A stretch of 64,000 nt of DNA from Paulownia fortunei (lineage: Eukaryota > Streptophyta > Magnoliopsida > Lamiales > Paulowniaceae), in the NCBI GenBank assembly GCA_019321725.1, contig CM033110.1:5759278-5823277 (forward strand), written 5' to 3'. Made by a program: the position numbers and the translations under genes. Below, one piece after another: positions 36,438 through 48,843 of this stretch. Every line of letters begins with the position of its first letter. Position 1 is the stretch's first letter. The notes beneath the pieces were generated by a model. It was given only the letters and a program-made list of their open reading frames with translations. It searched no databases and had not been told where the DNA came from.

Positions 36438-36449
36438 GTTTTGATACCA
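36438..36449 (-). other. Copia primer-binding site (tRNA-iMet type)
   Basis: GTTTTGATACCA on the plus strand is TGGTATCAAAAC on the minus; TGGTATCA is the tRNA-iMet complement used by copia. It abuts the LTR. Confidence 0.7.
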
Positions 36450-36450
36450 C

Positions 36451-36805
36451 TATTATAAAATTGATAGTTCATATTGATATTCGCATATAATCAAGTAATC
36501 AATATGAAACACATAAATAGGGAGTGGATCAAATATTCCTATAAACAGTAAAATTGTCGATCTACGTATCCCAAATCAAGTTCATTTATAAATTTTATTT
36601 TGATCGAACCACATATATATACATAATTCATGTATCCATTCCTATCAATCACGAATATATTTTATCTAGCGATAGATACCCCAAATGCTTTTTTTGAAAT
36701 TCTATAATGATATTCTAAGAAAAGATGCAGAGTGAAAACTGTACAGAGAGAAATATGGAAACAATAATTTTTAAGAGAGACATTCATTCACTTGTTCCTT
36801 CAAGG
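36451..36805 (-). mobile_element. 5' LTR of copia element, truncated
   Basis: It matches 28040-28430 base for base over long stretches ('atattgatattcgcatat', 'aatcaagtaatcaatatg', 'gtcgatctacg', 'cattcacttgttcc'). Similarity stops at about 36805 where unrelated sequence begins, so about 200 bases of the LTR are missing. Confidence 0.8.
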
Positions 36806-37900
36806 CCCCCATTGCACCCTCCCCTATCCCCATCCCAAGCTTTCGAAGGGTAGAGTTTTAATGAATCTTTTTCATTCTTACTTTCTTTTATATTTGAGAA
36901 TCCAGCGTTGTAAATCAGATTGAAAAGCATTATTTCATCATAATTGTAGATGGAAAAATTATAAACACTGGGTTAAATGCAGTGTTTATACCTCTGAATT
37001 ATAGTCCCTACATCAATATTCCGTGAACATCCAAAATATTTAATTACCCCTTATGTTCAACAATCAAATTTTGATGGACAAAAATACTATTTAACTCATT
37101 ATACAGTTTGAGCCCGTGAAATATGATAGAGCATAATTACTCCCTGAACATTAAAATTTAACAGCGAACTTAAGAAAATAAACTCAAAATGAAACTTAGG
37201 ACAATAAAATATAACAACAAAATAAAAAATAGGAGAATAAATTTATAATAATGAAAGAAAGTGGAAAGTAAAATAAAAATAATAATAATAATATTTTCAT
37301 TTAAGTTTTGTAATTTTCTGAAAAGAATGGATCTTATAGATACATACAGGTGCCTATAAGAATATATATGGCAACTTTTACTTTCTGTCTACAATATTTG
37401 AAATAGAATGGAGATGTTGATCAAGTTGAAGAAATTATGAATTTAGTTTATCCAAAAAATTGAAATAGAGTCTCGAACAAGAAATGATGAATTTACTTGT
37501 TCAGAACTTGCTAAAATAGTTGATAATATTTTCAATTAATTTCAATATTTGTTGTTGCTAAAATTCTTCAGGGTGCTAAATTCTTAGTATTGTATGTAGA
37601 TTAACAAATTAAATACAATTATAAAATTTTGGATATGCACAACGTACTGTGAGAAATTCAACTTATATCTAGTTTCAAGGTTCACTAAAATAGATAGATC
37701 TAGTTTCATTAAAAATCGTAAGTTATTTAGTGATCTTTGCCTTATCATTAATTTTGCCAATTTCTAGTCCTACAACCATTTTTCTCATACACCCTTTAGA
37801 AGATCGAGTTACCGAAAACTGATTTGGTCAAACCCTTGGTTCATAAGAAATTAAAATTGATTTGAGTCGTATGCACTAAATTTAGGCTTAAACTCAAGTA
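36806..37900. other. AT-rich spacer, no gene seen
   Basis: No coding frame. A short (AAT)n run lies at about 37276-37294. The piece at about 36965-37035 is a 'ttaaatgcagtgtttatacc' type sequence reminiscent of MULE-MITE ends, unpaired. Confidence 0.4.
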
Positions 37901-39010
37901 ATTTTCTTTATATATTAGTACATTAAAGAGGGAAAAAAAAGGTTTTTTTTTAAAATTGAATTTTTTTTATTGAATATGTATTATTCTTCCTAATTTTGGT
38001 CCTTACCTCCTTCTATTACTATAAATTTATAGTCATGTATTATAGGGAACAAAGAATTTCAAGAGCCCTACTCTTGGTATTTTGTGTCTTCTTTTAATTG
38101 GTTGGAAAATATTTTGATTCATTCAAACTTCTTACAATTTTATCTCTTTCATATCTTCCAAAGATATTCAAAATTATCCAAGGATTCTAAACTCTTGACT
38201 TTTTATCATTTTTCAATCACCTTCATGGTCCTTTTCTAATTTGGTTTGGACTTAAAATTAAATCCCACAATTAATCTAATTAATTATTTTATCTAAATTA
38301 ATTAATTTCATCTAACTCATCTAATCAAATTAGACCCAATTAAATAATTTATTTTTTTATTAAGTAAATTAATTTAACAATTTAATTTATGTACTATACA
38401 ATTAATTTGATCTAATTAAATAATTATTTCCCTTCAATTGGGCTCTTTAATCTTATTAGGTCCAATTAAATAATTTAATTATTTAATTAAATAATTAATT
38501 CAACACATTAAATTAATTTAACCCCTTAATTAATTAATATTAATTAATTAGATTCAATCCTTTGGATCAATTTCTAAATTAGAAATGTTTACCTTTATAT
38601 TCACAACATTTGCAACTTATGAATAATAATTATTCTAATTAGTTAATTCAAATAATTAGCCCGTTTAAAAATAACTCCTTAATTTCAAAAACCTCACAAG
38701 TCATAAAAAATACCTAACAAGTGTATCAGACTACCTAAACTTAGTCGAAATAGCGAATGAACCTATTTCAATTACAGATATCACAAGTTGATATCAGAAA
38801 TTAATATTTTCTATACACACTTCTCCAACTAAATTAGAAAAAAAATCAAAAGTGAGTCACACTATTAACATATAATAAGTCTTAAAAAACATCATTAGGC
38901 TTTTACTTGTGAATTTGACTAATGATCCTTTACAATGCCTACTTGCCCTAAACCTCATCTGGCTTTCATTTATTTACAACGTAAGCAAATCAAATGAATA
39001 TGTTAACATC
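37900..39010 (-). mobile_element. Second copy of the nested-LTR family, partial
   Basis: It shares the ordered blocks listed for 31660-33795 (for example TTTGCAACTTATGAATAA at about 38610 and AAAACCTCACAA at about 38688). Boundaries were not found. Extremely rich in 'aattaatt'. Confidence 0.45.
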
Positions 39011-39229
39011 CAGCAGAAGTAGGAATCATAACTTTGATATTACACAGAACATTAATGATGTATATATGAAAGCCTTAATCTGAAACGTTAGAGATTAACA
39101 TAAATTCATGCATCAATGGAGTTCAATATATATAAACGTAAACTTTATTCATATTGTTATAAATCAGAAACTCCAATCAAGCAATTGGTAATATATGTGC
39201 ATATATATACACTATGGCATATGCACATG

Positions 39230-39268
39230 TCTGTATATATATGTATATATATATATATATATATATGT
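39230..39268. repeat. (TA)n microsatellite
   Basis: Alternating TA run with 'tg' interruptions at both ends. Confidence 0.85.
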
Positions 39269-39447
39269 ATTTATGTATGTATAAATTAATAATTGAAATT
39301 AATTTTTAACAAAAATTCGATTGAAATTTCAATTAACCAAGGTTCATAAATCAAATTAAATTGCAGCGCAAAACATAATTCAAAATATTTCATGAATCGA
39401 TAAGAGATTAACAATCTTCATTGGAAAATCTTGAATTCCTAAACCAA

Positions 39448-39461
39448 TGACTCTGATACCA
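39448..39461 (-). other. Second copia-type primer-binding site
   Basis: TGACTCTGATACCA on the plus strand is TGGTATCAGAGTCA on the minus, a good tRNA-iMet complement, two bases from an LTR end. Confidence 0.75.
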
Positions 39462-39463
39462 CA

Positions 39464-39951
39464 TGTTAGAATTTAATTTTATTTAATTATGAAAATCAAA
39501 AATATAATTTTGCATAAACGTTAACACCCAAGATTTTAGAATTTCTTAATTTTCACAATATCATAATTAAGAGAAAACATACCTTACTCCATGTTAGTGT
39601 TGAATTCAACTAGAAAAAGATTGTGGAGAAAATCGTATTTATATCTTTTAACCCCTTTAGTTCTTACGTATATTTTTCTAATGGAGAGAAAAAACTATCG
39701 ATAAAAAGGTTGAGAGAGGAACGGCTTCTAATTGGCTTTATTTATAATTATATGGTCCATCAGCATGTACATAATTAGAAAATATCTTTCTATTAATCAA
39801 TGAAATTTGACACGTAATAATTATTAAATTAATTAACTAAATTAAAATATAATTATCTAAAATAAGATAATTATCATGCCACAATTATCTCTTAACTAAA
39901 TTAATAGATAATTGTCTTAAATACGACACACCAAATATAAAAAGTCTAACA
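39464..39951 (-). mobile_element. LTR of a second minus-strand copia-type element
   Basis: 488 bp from TGTTAGAATTT to AGTCTAACA, a perfect TGTTAGA...TCTAACA pair of ends, next to a primer site. No matching second LTR or internal coding region lies to the left, so it is a 5' end remnant or part of a small non-autonomous element. Confidence 0.7.
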
Positions 39952-41700
39952 ACGGAAGCCTCTTTTCAATAGTTGTTTAATATATTTCTTAAATTTATGA
40001 CTAGCAAACAATGATAAATGCAATTGAAATTGTATTTTCAGATTTGCAAATCATAAATTCTGAATTCAACGAACTCGTTAATCATGTGTTCTGAAAATTG
40101 AAAAATCAATCAATATTTTTTTTAATTAAAAATTAAAAAAATATTATTTACATTCTCTATCGTCTCTCAGTAACAAAATAAAACCACAATTGTAAAAGAA
40201 AATAATCTTTTCAACAAATAACAATTCGTAAAATGATTAACGCTCCTAATGAGTAAGGGTCCTTGGGCAATAGGACTTTGAAAGTATAGTGGATTTACTT
40301 TCTCAGTGGGCTTGGGCTTCTCAAATGGGCATTTGACATCTATAAAATTTTCTTAGTGGATATATAAACATCTCTTCCACAAAATTCTTCAGATCCAAGA
40401 TTACTTTTTTTACAAAATATTAATGATTAATTTCCATCATTAATTTGGTCAATTTCCCAAGAAATATCTAGCACACTTGTAACAAATACCTAGTATTAAC
40501 TACCTAAGTATCTAAAATATAGTTTTGAAATTTAATAGTAATCAGTCATTTTCTCCAATATAACTTATTTATACAAATATTGTAATTAATATTTTTTTGG
40601 TGATAATCAAACAACTTGTACTTATTTCCCATTTTGTAAGTTCAAATAGAGTTTGTAAAAGAAGAATCCACCAGTACTCCATAAGCACCACATCCCTAAT
40701 ATTTACTTGCTAAAGGATGGTGGATGAAACAATTCATATTCAATTTAAAATTGTATTATTTTCGTCAAAATAAATAGTAAAAAAGAAATAGTTTCTTTGA
40801 AAGTATCATAATACAGTCCAATCATAAAATAATTTGACTTTGTCTAAAAAGCTGCACGCTGGACGGTACAAGTAACGGGCCATGAATGAATTGCTTGTCA
40901 ATATTTACATTTCATCAATTTGTGAAGTAAAGGTGTCCCTTCTCTTAAATTAATCAAAACTCATTGTTGTATGTTAAAACTATTTTTTCATTATTATCAT
41001 TAATTGTAGTAATGATACCACTTCTAATTAGTTACAATTTTATCATCCTTTACCTCCATTTTAAATCTTCGAGCTCGAACTAAGCTGTTTTTTTAAGCAG
41101 TCTCTTCTAGGTTCAACTGTCAGCCTTCTTCTAAAGGTTTACAAAGGATTCTTGTAATGTTTCAAATTCCTCGTAGTCCACAATCAGCCCAAAAAGTAAA
41201 GATTTTTTCCTACAGAGTTAATAAATTTCACTAATATTTGAATGGAAGATTTATTTTTATGGAATTATACGAGAAACTCTTAATATATCTATCTCAATTC
41301 GGTGCAATAAAAATAAAAGTAAAACAAGAAAAGGGATAAGGTATGAATGAGGAGTAGCGTTGGACTTGTAAGAAAGACAACCTAGTATTATCCCCCACAA
41401 GTTGGAGAATCTAATACCTAAGGATAGATAGAGCTACTCAAAAGGCCTCAAAGCATATGCCAGTCTAAAGTAGGATCAACTCATCTGCAGATAAGCCCCA
41501 TAATGTTCATTCTTAATTATTATTAACTAAAAGTTAAAGCAAATATGCATGTGAACAAATAAAGCCATAGCACTAACATGGTGGAAGAATTATACTAAGA
41601 GAGTTAATTAGAGCCAGTCATTAAACTAAATTATCTTTGTAACAGCAAAAATTATACTAAATTTGATCATGGAGAGGGACAATTGAGTGGGATTGTGGTT
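39952..41700. other. AT-rich spacer, no gene seen
   Basis: No coding frame or repeat I can name. Confidence 0.45.
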
Positions 41701-41711
41701 GGGTGCTTGAT

Positions 41712-41742
41712 GGTGGGGGACCGGGGGGGTGGGGGAGGGGGG
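41712..41742 (+). other. G-tract with quadruplex potential
   Basis: Five G-runs of 5-7 (GGGGG, GGGGGGG, GGGGG, GGGGGG and a leading GG) within 31 bases of otherwise AT-rich DNA. Confidence 0.8.
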
Positions 41743-42013
41743 AATTTAAGAGCCTAATCCTCAACTCAAGGGTCAATCGTAAGGGACAAAGGGCCAAAAG
41801 CGGCGCCTCGAGCACTGTTTTGGGCAGCCCGTGGCATAAACTTTTAGAGGCATTTAATCAAAAATAATAATTTTATATTAAAATTAATCAAATACCATGT
41901 AATCGAAGGGTGTTAAAAATATAGGTAAAAGTGCAAGTGGGAGTTGCAACTTTATCTGAAAGCGCAACCCTCGTTTGTGCTTTCAAATTTTGATTTTTTT
42001 TTTTCAAAATGAT

Positions 42014-42074
42014 GGAAAGCGCAATTTAAGATTATGTTTTCATACAGAAAACACAACCTTAAATTGCGCTTTCA
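42014..42074. repeat. Near-perfect hairpin near MULE left end
   Basis: 28-base arms (42014-42041 and 42047-42074) pair with about three mismatches around a 5-base loop (ATACA). Each arm contains GAAAGCGCAATTTAAG or its complement. Confidence 0.85.
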
Positions 42075-42371
42075 GTTAAAAATATAAAAACGTAAGGTAC
42101 TATTGCACCTTTAAATTTAAATATATTTTTATATATATTTTTTAAAATATTTTTTTAAAATATATATGTGTATATATATATATATCTTTACTTTATGTAT
42201 AATTAACAGAAAACATAATCTTAAATTGCGCTTTCAGTTAAAAATATAAAAACGTAAGATACTATTGCGCCTTCAAATTTAAATATATTTTTATATATTT
42301 TTTTTAAAATATTTTTTTTAAAATATATATGTGTATATATATATATATATCTTTACTTTATGTATAATTAA
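42045..42371. repeat. 162-bp tandem duplication in MULE end
   Basis: Two adjacent copies, starting at 42045 and 42207, each running from CAGAAAAC(A)..AATC/CCTTAAATTGCGCTTTCAG to TTTATGTATAATTAA. The second is a few bases longer in its T/A runs. Confidence 0.85.
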
Positions 42372-42699
42372 TATATAAATTTGTGGGAGTGGAAAAATAA
42401 GGAGTGAGATGTAATTAAGGATGATTGATATTTTATACATATATTTAGATAAATATATATAAATATAAATATATATATACATATATTTAGATAAATATTT
42501 TTTATTATAATAATAAATAACATAAAGTTATGTTATTTAATTTTTTTTTTACTTAAGTATATGTATGTAAATATTTTAATAAAAATAATAACAATACTAT
42601 TTTTGCTTCATAAATCAAACAAATAATTTTTTTAAATAATAATTACAGTATTGAATTTAAAAGTTTTGAAAAATACAAAAATAAAAAAAATACTAAAAA

Positions 42700-45237
42700 T
42701 GACCACCAGTGCCACACGTACGTCGCTGGCGTTGTCATCTATCTCGATGTCCACCCTAAGCAGCAGTAATATCATGTGATTGGTCTGGGGTTGGATCATC
42801 AATATATGTAGTATAGTTTAAATTGAAGCTCGGCCGACCAGACGAAGTTGTGGAGCTCGACTCTCCACGATCATGATAGTCGTGTCTAAATATAAAAATG
42901 CAACAGGCGAGTCAATAAAATCTCCATATCTAGAATTGTGTCCTATATGCTGCTGAACAAACGATGTTTACGCCATGTCTAAATCTAAACTGTGTAGTGT
43001 AGAAAATGAAATCGTAGATGGTGGCATACCCCAATATGGAGTGAATGAGTCATCCGGTTGTGCCTGTTGAGGCACATAATAGTCGGCAGTGCTATCCAAA
43101 CCGTGTGATACACGATGTGTCGAGGTGGATGGATCTGCCTCATCTGCTATACTAAACATAAGTGGATGAGGAATATCGTAAGATGTAGAAGCATGACTAG
43201 TAAAGGCACCCCGTGTCGAGGTAGAGGGACCCACATCATCTACTACTCTAGTACGCCTTCTCGTCCTCCTGGCTGTGTCTAGTGGTGGTAGCATTGGTAT
43301 ATTTACAGCATCTTGTTGTCTACAAAGTAGGCGTTTGAGATCATCAGTGGCGTGTATAGCTTCACTCATCAATTGCATAAGTGAAACTATATCTTGTTCA
43401 TTCACACCATCAGCACTGAGTCTAATTCTCTCGACTGCCATATTCTAAAATACATCTAAAAAAGGAATAATATTAAAGAATATCATAAATATGATGCATA
43501 CACATTATAAAAAATTTTATTAATAAATATCTTACCACAGCTTCTAAATTTGATATGTGTGAAGGCTGGTACCCCTTCTCCATAGGCAAATAGGATCGTG
43601 ATATCAGACGGTGTGTAATGCCATCGTACAAATCCATATAGCGAGGCTCAGTACTATCGGAACTAGTAATGGGAGGGTTGACGATAATAAACTGATGTCT
43701 ATTTGCCCACTACGACACATACTCACGGTGATATCGAGCCTAATCCTCTCCACTGTGTCCCCTGCAGTCTACATTATGTAAAGTCTGCTCATGTACTGGT
43801 ATATCTGGTGGAATGTATTGGCGCATGACCCGCTTTGGGTGATGGAACTCCACAATAACGTAGTTGATCAATGGACAACGAGATCTCCACAGTGACGTAT
43901 TACACCTTGAACCCAACACCATAATATCCGGTGAACTCATATCATATGGCTCCCATATAAACTACAATTATAAAATACATAAATTTGAATTATTTGTACA
44001 TATATGAAAAGAAAAATCAAATCAAATTTAAACAAGTGTCTTAAATTCTACTCACCTCTCTATCAGTCATCCTGTCTAGTATATCTCTAATAATCCTGAC
44101 TAAATGACTCGTCGTACGCGTGAAGCTGTAATACTACATCCACCTATATGTATATAAAAACAATCATGAAATAATAATCATGAAATAATAATCATGAAAC
44201 AATAATCACAAAATAATAGTGGAAGTAGAAGCTCATTATCATTAGCGTTAAAAAATGGACCTATACCTTGCACCATATGGAGGAAGTGGAAGCTCATGAT
44301 CATTAGCGCCAATGAGTGGGCCCATATTTACTCGCGAACGTAATCGTCTTGGCACCAACATGGTAATGCGAGACCATGCCCATATTTGCAAAAATATATA
44401 TTATTCTATAGTACAAGGCAAACATATTGATATAACATAAGAAAGTAACAACACTTATATAAAGTTTACCTGTAGAAGCACCATCGCACCACCAATAACA
44501 TTTTTATTTTTATCCGATACAGTGCACAACTCACGATATATGAAATACAGTACTACACTGCCCCAACTAAAATAAACAACATCCTTAATCTACTCCATAC
44601 TCTGTAGATATAGCAACGACACTCCATTGCCTGATGAATCAGGACACATAATGCTACTGAGTAGAATCAATATACAGTCGCGTGCATATCGCTCCAACTC
44701 ATCGTGGGAAGTGTCATCTATCACTGGGTTAGCTTCAAGATAACCCCTCAAGGTACTCAACAATATACGCCCACACCTAAACTGTTGTGAAGTGGGTCGA
44801 AATCCTAAGTAATGGTGACAATAATCCTGCCACTGCTCGGTAGATCTCCTCAGATCAACTCCAATAACAGGCTGACCATCTACTGGTAAACTCCAAATAA
44901 CTGCAACATCCTGTAGTGTGACAATCACCTCACCAATGTGAAAATGAAATGTATGAGTCTCAGGTCGCCATCTTTCGACTAGAGCAGTAATCAAATGAAA
45001 GTCCATATCAAAGTGTTCACATTGGTAGACGCCATAAAATCCCATATCATATAGCATATGAACTATACGAGGATGTAATGCACCCTCTCCACTATGAAGA
45101 CTCCAAAATGACGCGTCTGCGTGCCTAGCTGTAAGTGTCCTATCAACCGCACCATCAAATACACTCTCTGAACGGTGAGTAGCCTATCGGGATAAAATTA
45201 TCGTATCCCGTGGACAATATACAGAAACAATATCCAT
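42700..45237 (-). pseudogene. Plant mobile domain (PMD) protein gene, broken
   Basis: Exon 1 begins at 45237 (MDIVSVYCPRDTI). It then reads DASFWSLHSGEGALHPRIVH, LITALVERWRPETHTFHFHI and GEVIVTLQDVAVIWSLPVDG, the signature of the PMD (PF10536, as in MAIN/MAIL1), and continues to FSWGSVVLYFIYRELC with a splice donor after VLLQ. Later exons give WAWSRITMLVPRRLRSR, then HHPKRVMRQYIPPDI...HNVDCRGHSGED*ARYH, and a last exon (43441-42968) with a Ser/Thr-Pro-rich tail and a RRTRRRTR basic patch. In-frame stops at 45186, in SME*IKDV, GED*ARYH and VS*WANRH kill it; at least three lie where Gln is expected. It sits inside the MULE on the transposase strand. PMD proteins of host genes act in silencing and development; this copy's job in the transposon is unknown. 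Confidence 0.8.
44161..44218. repeat. Short AATAATCATGAA(A/C) tandem repeats
   Basis: About four units of 14-15 bases in an intron of the PMD gene. Confidence 0.8.
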
Positions 45238-45442
45238 ACTGTTTACAAATGAATAACACCATGTGTCAGGTATAATTTTTTTAATAGCATCACATGAATA
45301 TTTACATATAATATGAAATTTAACCATATAGTTAACAACAATTAAACACAAATTTTAACATATAACATGAAATTGTACATACATCGTTAACAACAGTTAA
45401 ATATAACATCATTATAAAATTATTTCATACAAATAAGGAGTA

Positions 45443-48116
45443 TTACTCTCGCACAAAAGCAAATACTAATCTAACTGTAATGACATCATCTATGTTGGGA
45501 AGACGAAGTTGTGCCATGTTCTGTTGCATTAACCCTTTGCCTTGCTCGCACTTGTTGTCTAGCACGTGTCTGAGGCCAATCCATCTCGTTAGGAATTCAA
45601 GTAGTATTCTGTCCACGATGATTCTGAATTCGCAATGATGGATTATGCCATAACTTGAAGGGAGGCGCATCCCAATAAACTTTATCTGACAAAGGCTCAA
45701 ACTTCCCTTTGTAAGTATCTACATAAGAAGCAGTGCTATAGTATGATTTCATGAGTATTGCTGGATTAACTCCAAAATACCGACAAGTATGCATTACATG
45801 CGAGTAAGGTATTCCAAATTGACTCCAATTACCGCATGAACACTCTATTGACCTCAGTTTCACGATGTGTGTAAAACTCCTAAATGATCTTGGTCAACAT
45901 GTTATGACAGATGCGAATTGATCTGTATAATCAAACACGTGTACCATACGCTCTATAGATGGGTTCTGCCAACTCTCATACCTTTGCAATATATTATCAG
46001 GCCATGGTTGGTTATTCTCCATCATTTGACGACCCTTGGATAGTCGATCAAGAAAATGTTTAATAGCACGATGGAACATAATCTATACAATAACAGTGAC
46101 TGTGAGCCGTTATGCACCTTTCAACATTCCATTAATGCATTCTGACATATTTGTTGTCAGAATGACATATCGCCATCCTCCATCATAAGCTAGAGTCCAC
46201 TGACATTTATCTATATTCTGCAAGTATGCATGTGCATCCTCGTTAAGAGCCTTTATTTTTTATATTACCTTATCAACTTGTCTGATTGTCAATTGTGAAC
46301 CAACTGTATAACACAAATCACTTAATGTAATACTCTTGAACCGCTTATTGAAGTTAGATAACACATGCCTTAAGCAAAAATAATGCACCCCGCTAGGTGG
46401 CATGAAATCAAGTATGTATTGAACAGCTCCAAATAGGCCACTATGTCGGTCAGATATCAAACAGACACTCTCAACCCCGCGGACAACATACATAGACAAC
46501 ATATGCAAAAACCATCTCCAAGATATAAATGTTTCTTCATTAACAACTGCAAAAGCCAGAGGCAAAACCTGTTGATTTGCATCTATCCCCACAGCAATCA
46601 ACAACTTGTGTTTGTTCTTTGTGTAAAGATGTGTTCCATTAACACTTATTACTTTACGATAATTTTGGAACCCATCGATATATGGTTTGAATGCCCAGAA
46701 TACATATTTCAATATTTTCTTTTCGAACTCGGTGTCGATGTGATGCCACTCCACAATTGTGCCTGGATTCCATTTTTGCAGAGCTCCCAAATACTTAGGC
46801 AATTTTCTAAGTGAGCTCTCTCAAGTGCCATAAACATTTTCCCTTGCTCATTTCAAACCGTATCTGGCCTTATGATATGAAATTTCATATTGATACTTGT
46901 CTTTCACATTTTGTTGGACATACTTAATCTCATAGGTCGGGTCACATTGAACTATGCCAGTAAGCAACCTTGCGATCATGTTTTTACATAGGTTGCGATG
47001 ATCCACATACACTAAATTCATAAGGCAGGTATGAGGGACTCCCCACTTGGTGATTTTTTATAAACCGAGCTTTGCTTTCAATGATACTCGAAGCCCCCAA
47101 TTACACCACGTGGTCGATGTACTATGGCTGCATTCCACTTTCCATAATTTTGGTGTACTCTCAACCATCCGATACTCACGTCTGACAACTCGTACAGAGT
47201 AATCTTTAACTGAAGCTTGAAGATTTTTTTTTGTTTTTGAATACCATACCCTTTTCAACCTCTTCAATACTAGAGTCATAAAACTTTCCTCTATTTGGAA
47301 TATCAATAGAATCAACAACTATTTCTGGGTAACATGTTGTGAAGAATGGTATAGTACGATTAGAGTCATATTCATTTGTTGTTGAGGGCAATGAGGTATA
47401 AACTGACACTTGATGTTGGGATGAGTTGCCCTCATCATGTTGCTCATACATCTCTTACAAATCATCAATTTCGACCCCATCACCATCATCATCATCACCA
47501 TCACCATCATCTTCATCAACAATTCATCAGGTTCGGAATTAATATATTCTTCAGCACCAAAACTGTCGACAAGTGGCTCAGATAATTCATCAATGTATGC
47601 ATTATACGACTCTGTATTTGTACCTTGAAAATGCTCTTGACCAGAGCTTGAAGCACCTGCATTAAATTCATTGATGTCAACACTTGCCATACCTTACGTC
47701 ACTGTAGTCATTTCAAACACACTATCATCTGTTAAAAATGATGCATACTAATAATACTCATTGCTTGTTGGTATCTCAGGCACAGTATTATGAACATTTT
47801 GTTCTGCCTCAACATAAAATTCTACAAATTGATTTTCTCTTCCCGGATTTAAGAAAAATTTCAATCTTTCGTCATCAGTTATTGATATTAGTTATGACAC
47901 ATTACTGCAACAATACTTACCAAATAATTTCAATAAGAACTGTTTATCATCAACGCCTGTAATCTGATACACTTTCAATAGTAATTCAGAAAATCTTGTC
48001 CTATGAGACATTCTCCTCACTCTAATTGCAGGGCGATCATATGTCACTGAATTAGCATCTTGTATAATTTGACCACTAAAGTATACCAGAACATCGATAC
48101 TATTTCTATTTGCCAT
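45443..48116 (-). pseudogene. Mutator-like (MUDRA-type) transposase, broken
   Basis: Start MANRNSIDVLVYFSGQII at 48116. An acidic Asp/Glu-rich spacer follows (GAT repeat, about 47470-47520), then VKDYSVRVVRREYRMVESTP with CSHSTSTTWCNWGL, the MuDR DNA-binding domain (PF03108). The catalytic MULE domain (PF10551) reads ISVNGTHLYTKNKHKLLIAV, WRWFLHMLSMYVVRGVE, CLISDRHSGLFGAVQ, FCLRHVLSNFNKRFK and TTNMSECINGML. The first catalytic Asp (DGTHLY in relatives) is Asn here (46638-46640); SDRH and the SEC Glu remain. A SWIM finger follows (ECSCGNWSQFGIPYSHVMH) with Cys-to-Tyr at 45804-45806. Stops occur in CSNVS*LISIT, EYY*YASF, TVT*GMAS, GLK*AREN, YGT*ESS, KGA*RLT and VIV*IMF. The length covers the full family, so this is a complete but dead autonomous copy. 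Confidence 0.9.
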
Positions 48117-48595
48117 AACTACATCAAAATAAGTATTAATATTTTAATTTTAAATAATAATTTCAAAGACATAATATTTAATTAAAATTATCATAGTTGT
48201 AAAAAAAATTCCCTAAATAGTTCAATAATTTTTAACTCACATTTTCAAGTCAAATAACAAATAACAAATATAATATACAAAAAAAAATGCAAACATTAGC
48301 TTCTCCACATATAAAATATGCTATTAAAAATATACTTGCATGTATCATTATAAAAAATAATATTAATAACATTTCAATACAACAAAATTTATTTTTTTAA
48401 TATAAAAATACATCTACTTCACAATTATTACAATAAAATAGATACATTATAATTGAAATATGATACATATAAGTCGCACTTACAATATGATCTGCGTTGT
48501 ATTTTAATTTATCGCATACTAACCTGAACAAAAATATATAAATGTTAATTAGTAAATTTTTTTTAATTAAAAATTTTTAAAAAATAATAATAATA
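48117..48595. other. MULE transposase leader, AT-rich
   Basis: Upstream of the transposase start on its strand; nothing else recognised. Confidence 0.5.
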
Positions 48596-48700
48596 TTATT
48601 TACCGAAAGAAGCGAAAATAGACGTCAAGAATGTAGGAAATGAGAGAAAAAGAAAAAATGACAAAAAAAAATCAATAAAGAGCTCGACTGAAAGGTCGAA

Positions 48701-48843
48701 AGAGAGAGAGAGAGAGAGAAATGGGGGAAGTTGGTGAGGGGAATAAATGGGGAGGAGGGGCTCTAATGACGGAATGGGGAGGAGGCACGCGCATGAGTGA
48801 GGGGAATGGGGAGAGGAAAGGAGAGGGGAGGGGAGGGAGGAAC
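48701..48843 (+). repeat. GA microsatellite and long purine-rich strand
   Basis: A (GA)9-like run at about 48701-48720, then about 120 bases that are mostly G and A (GGGGAGGAGG, GGGGAGGGGAGGGAGG), inside the right end of the MULE. Possibly its promoter region, as it lies upstream of the transposase. Confidence 0.75.

Noticed and set aside
46443..46814. 123-codon plus-strand frame
   Set aside because: Lies antisense to the conserved catalytic domain of the MULE transposase, so it is a shadow frame.
47376..47628. His-rich plus-strand frames (HHHHHHHH)
   Set aside because: Antisense of the GAT repeat that encodes the acidic stretch of the transposase.
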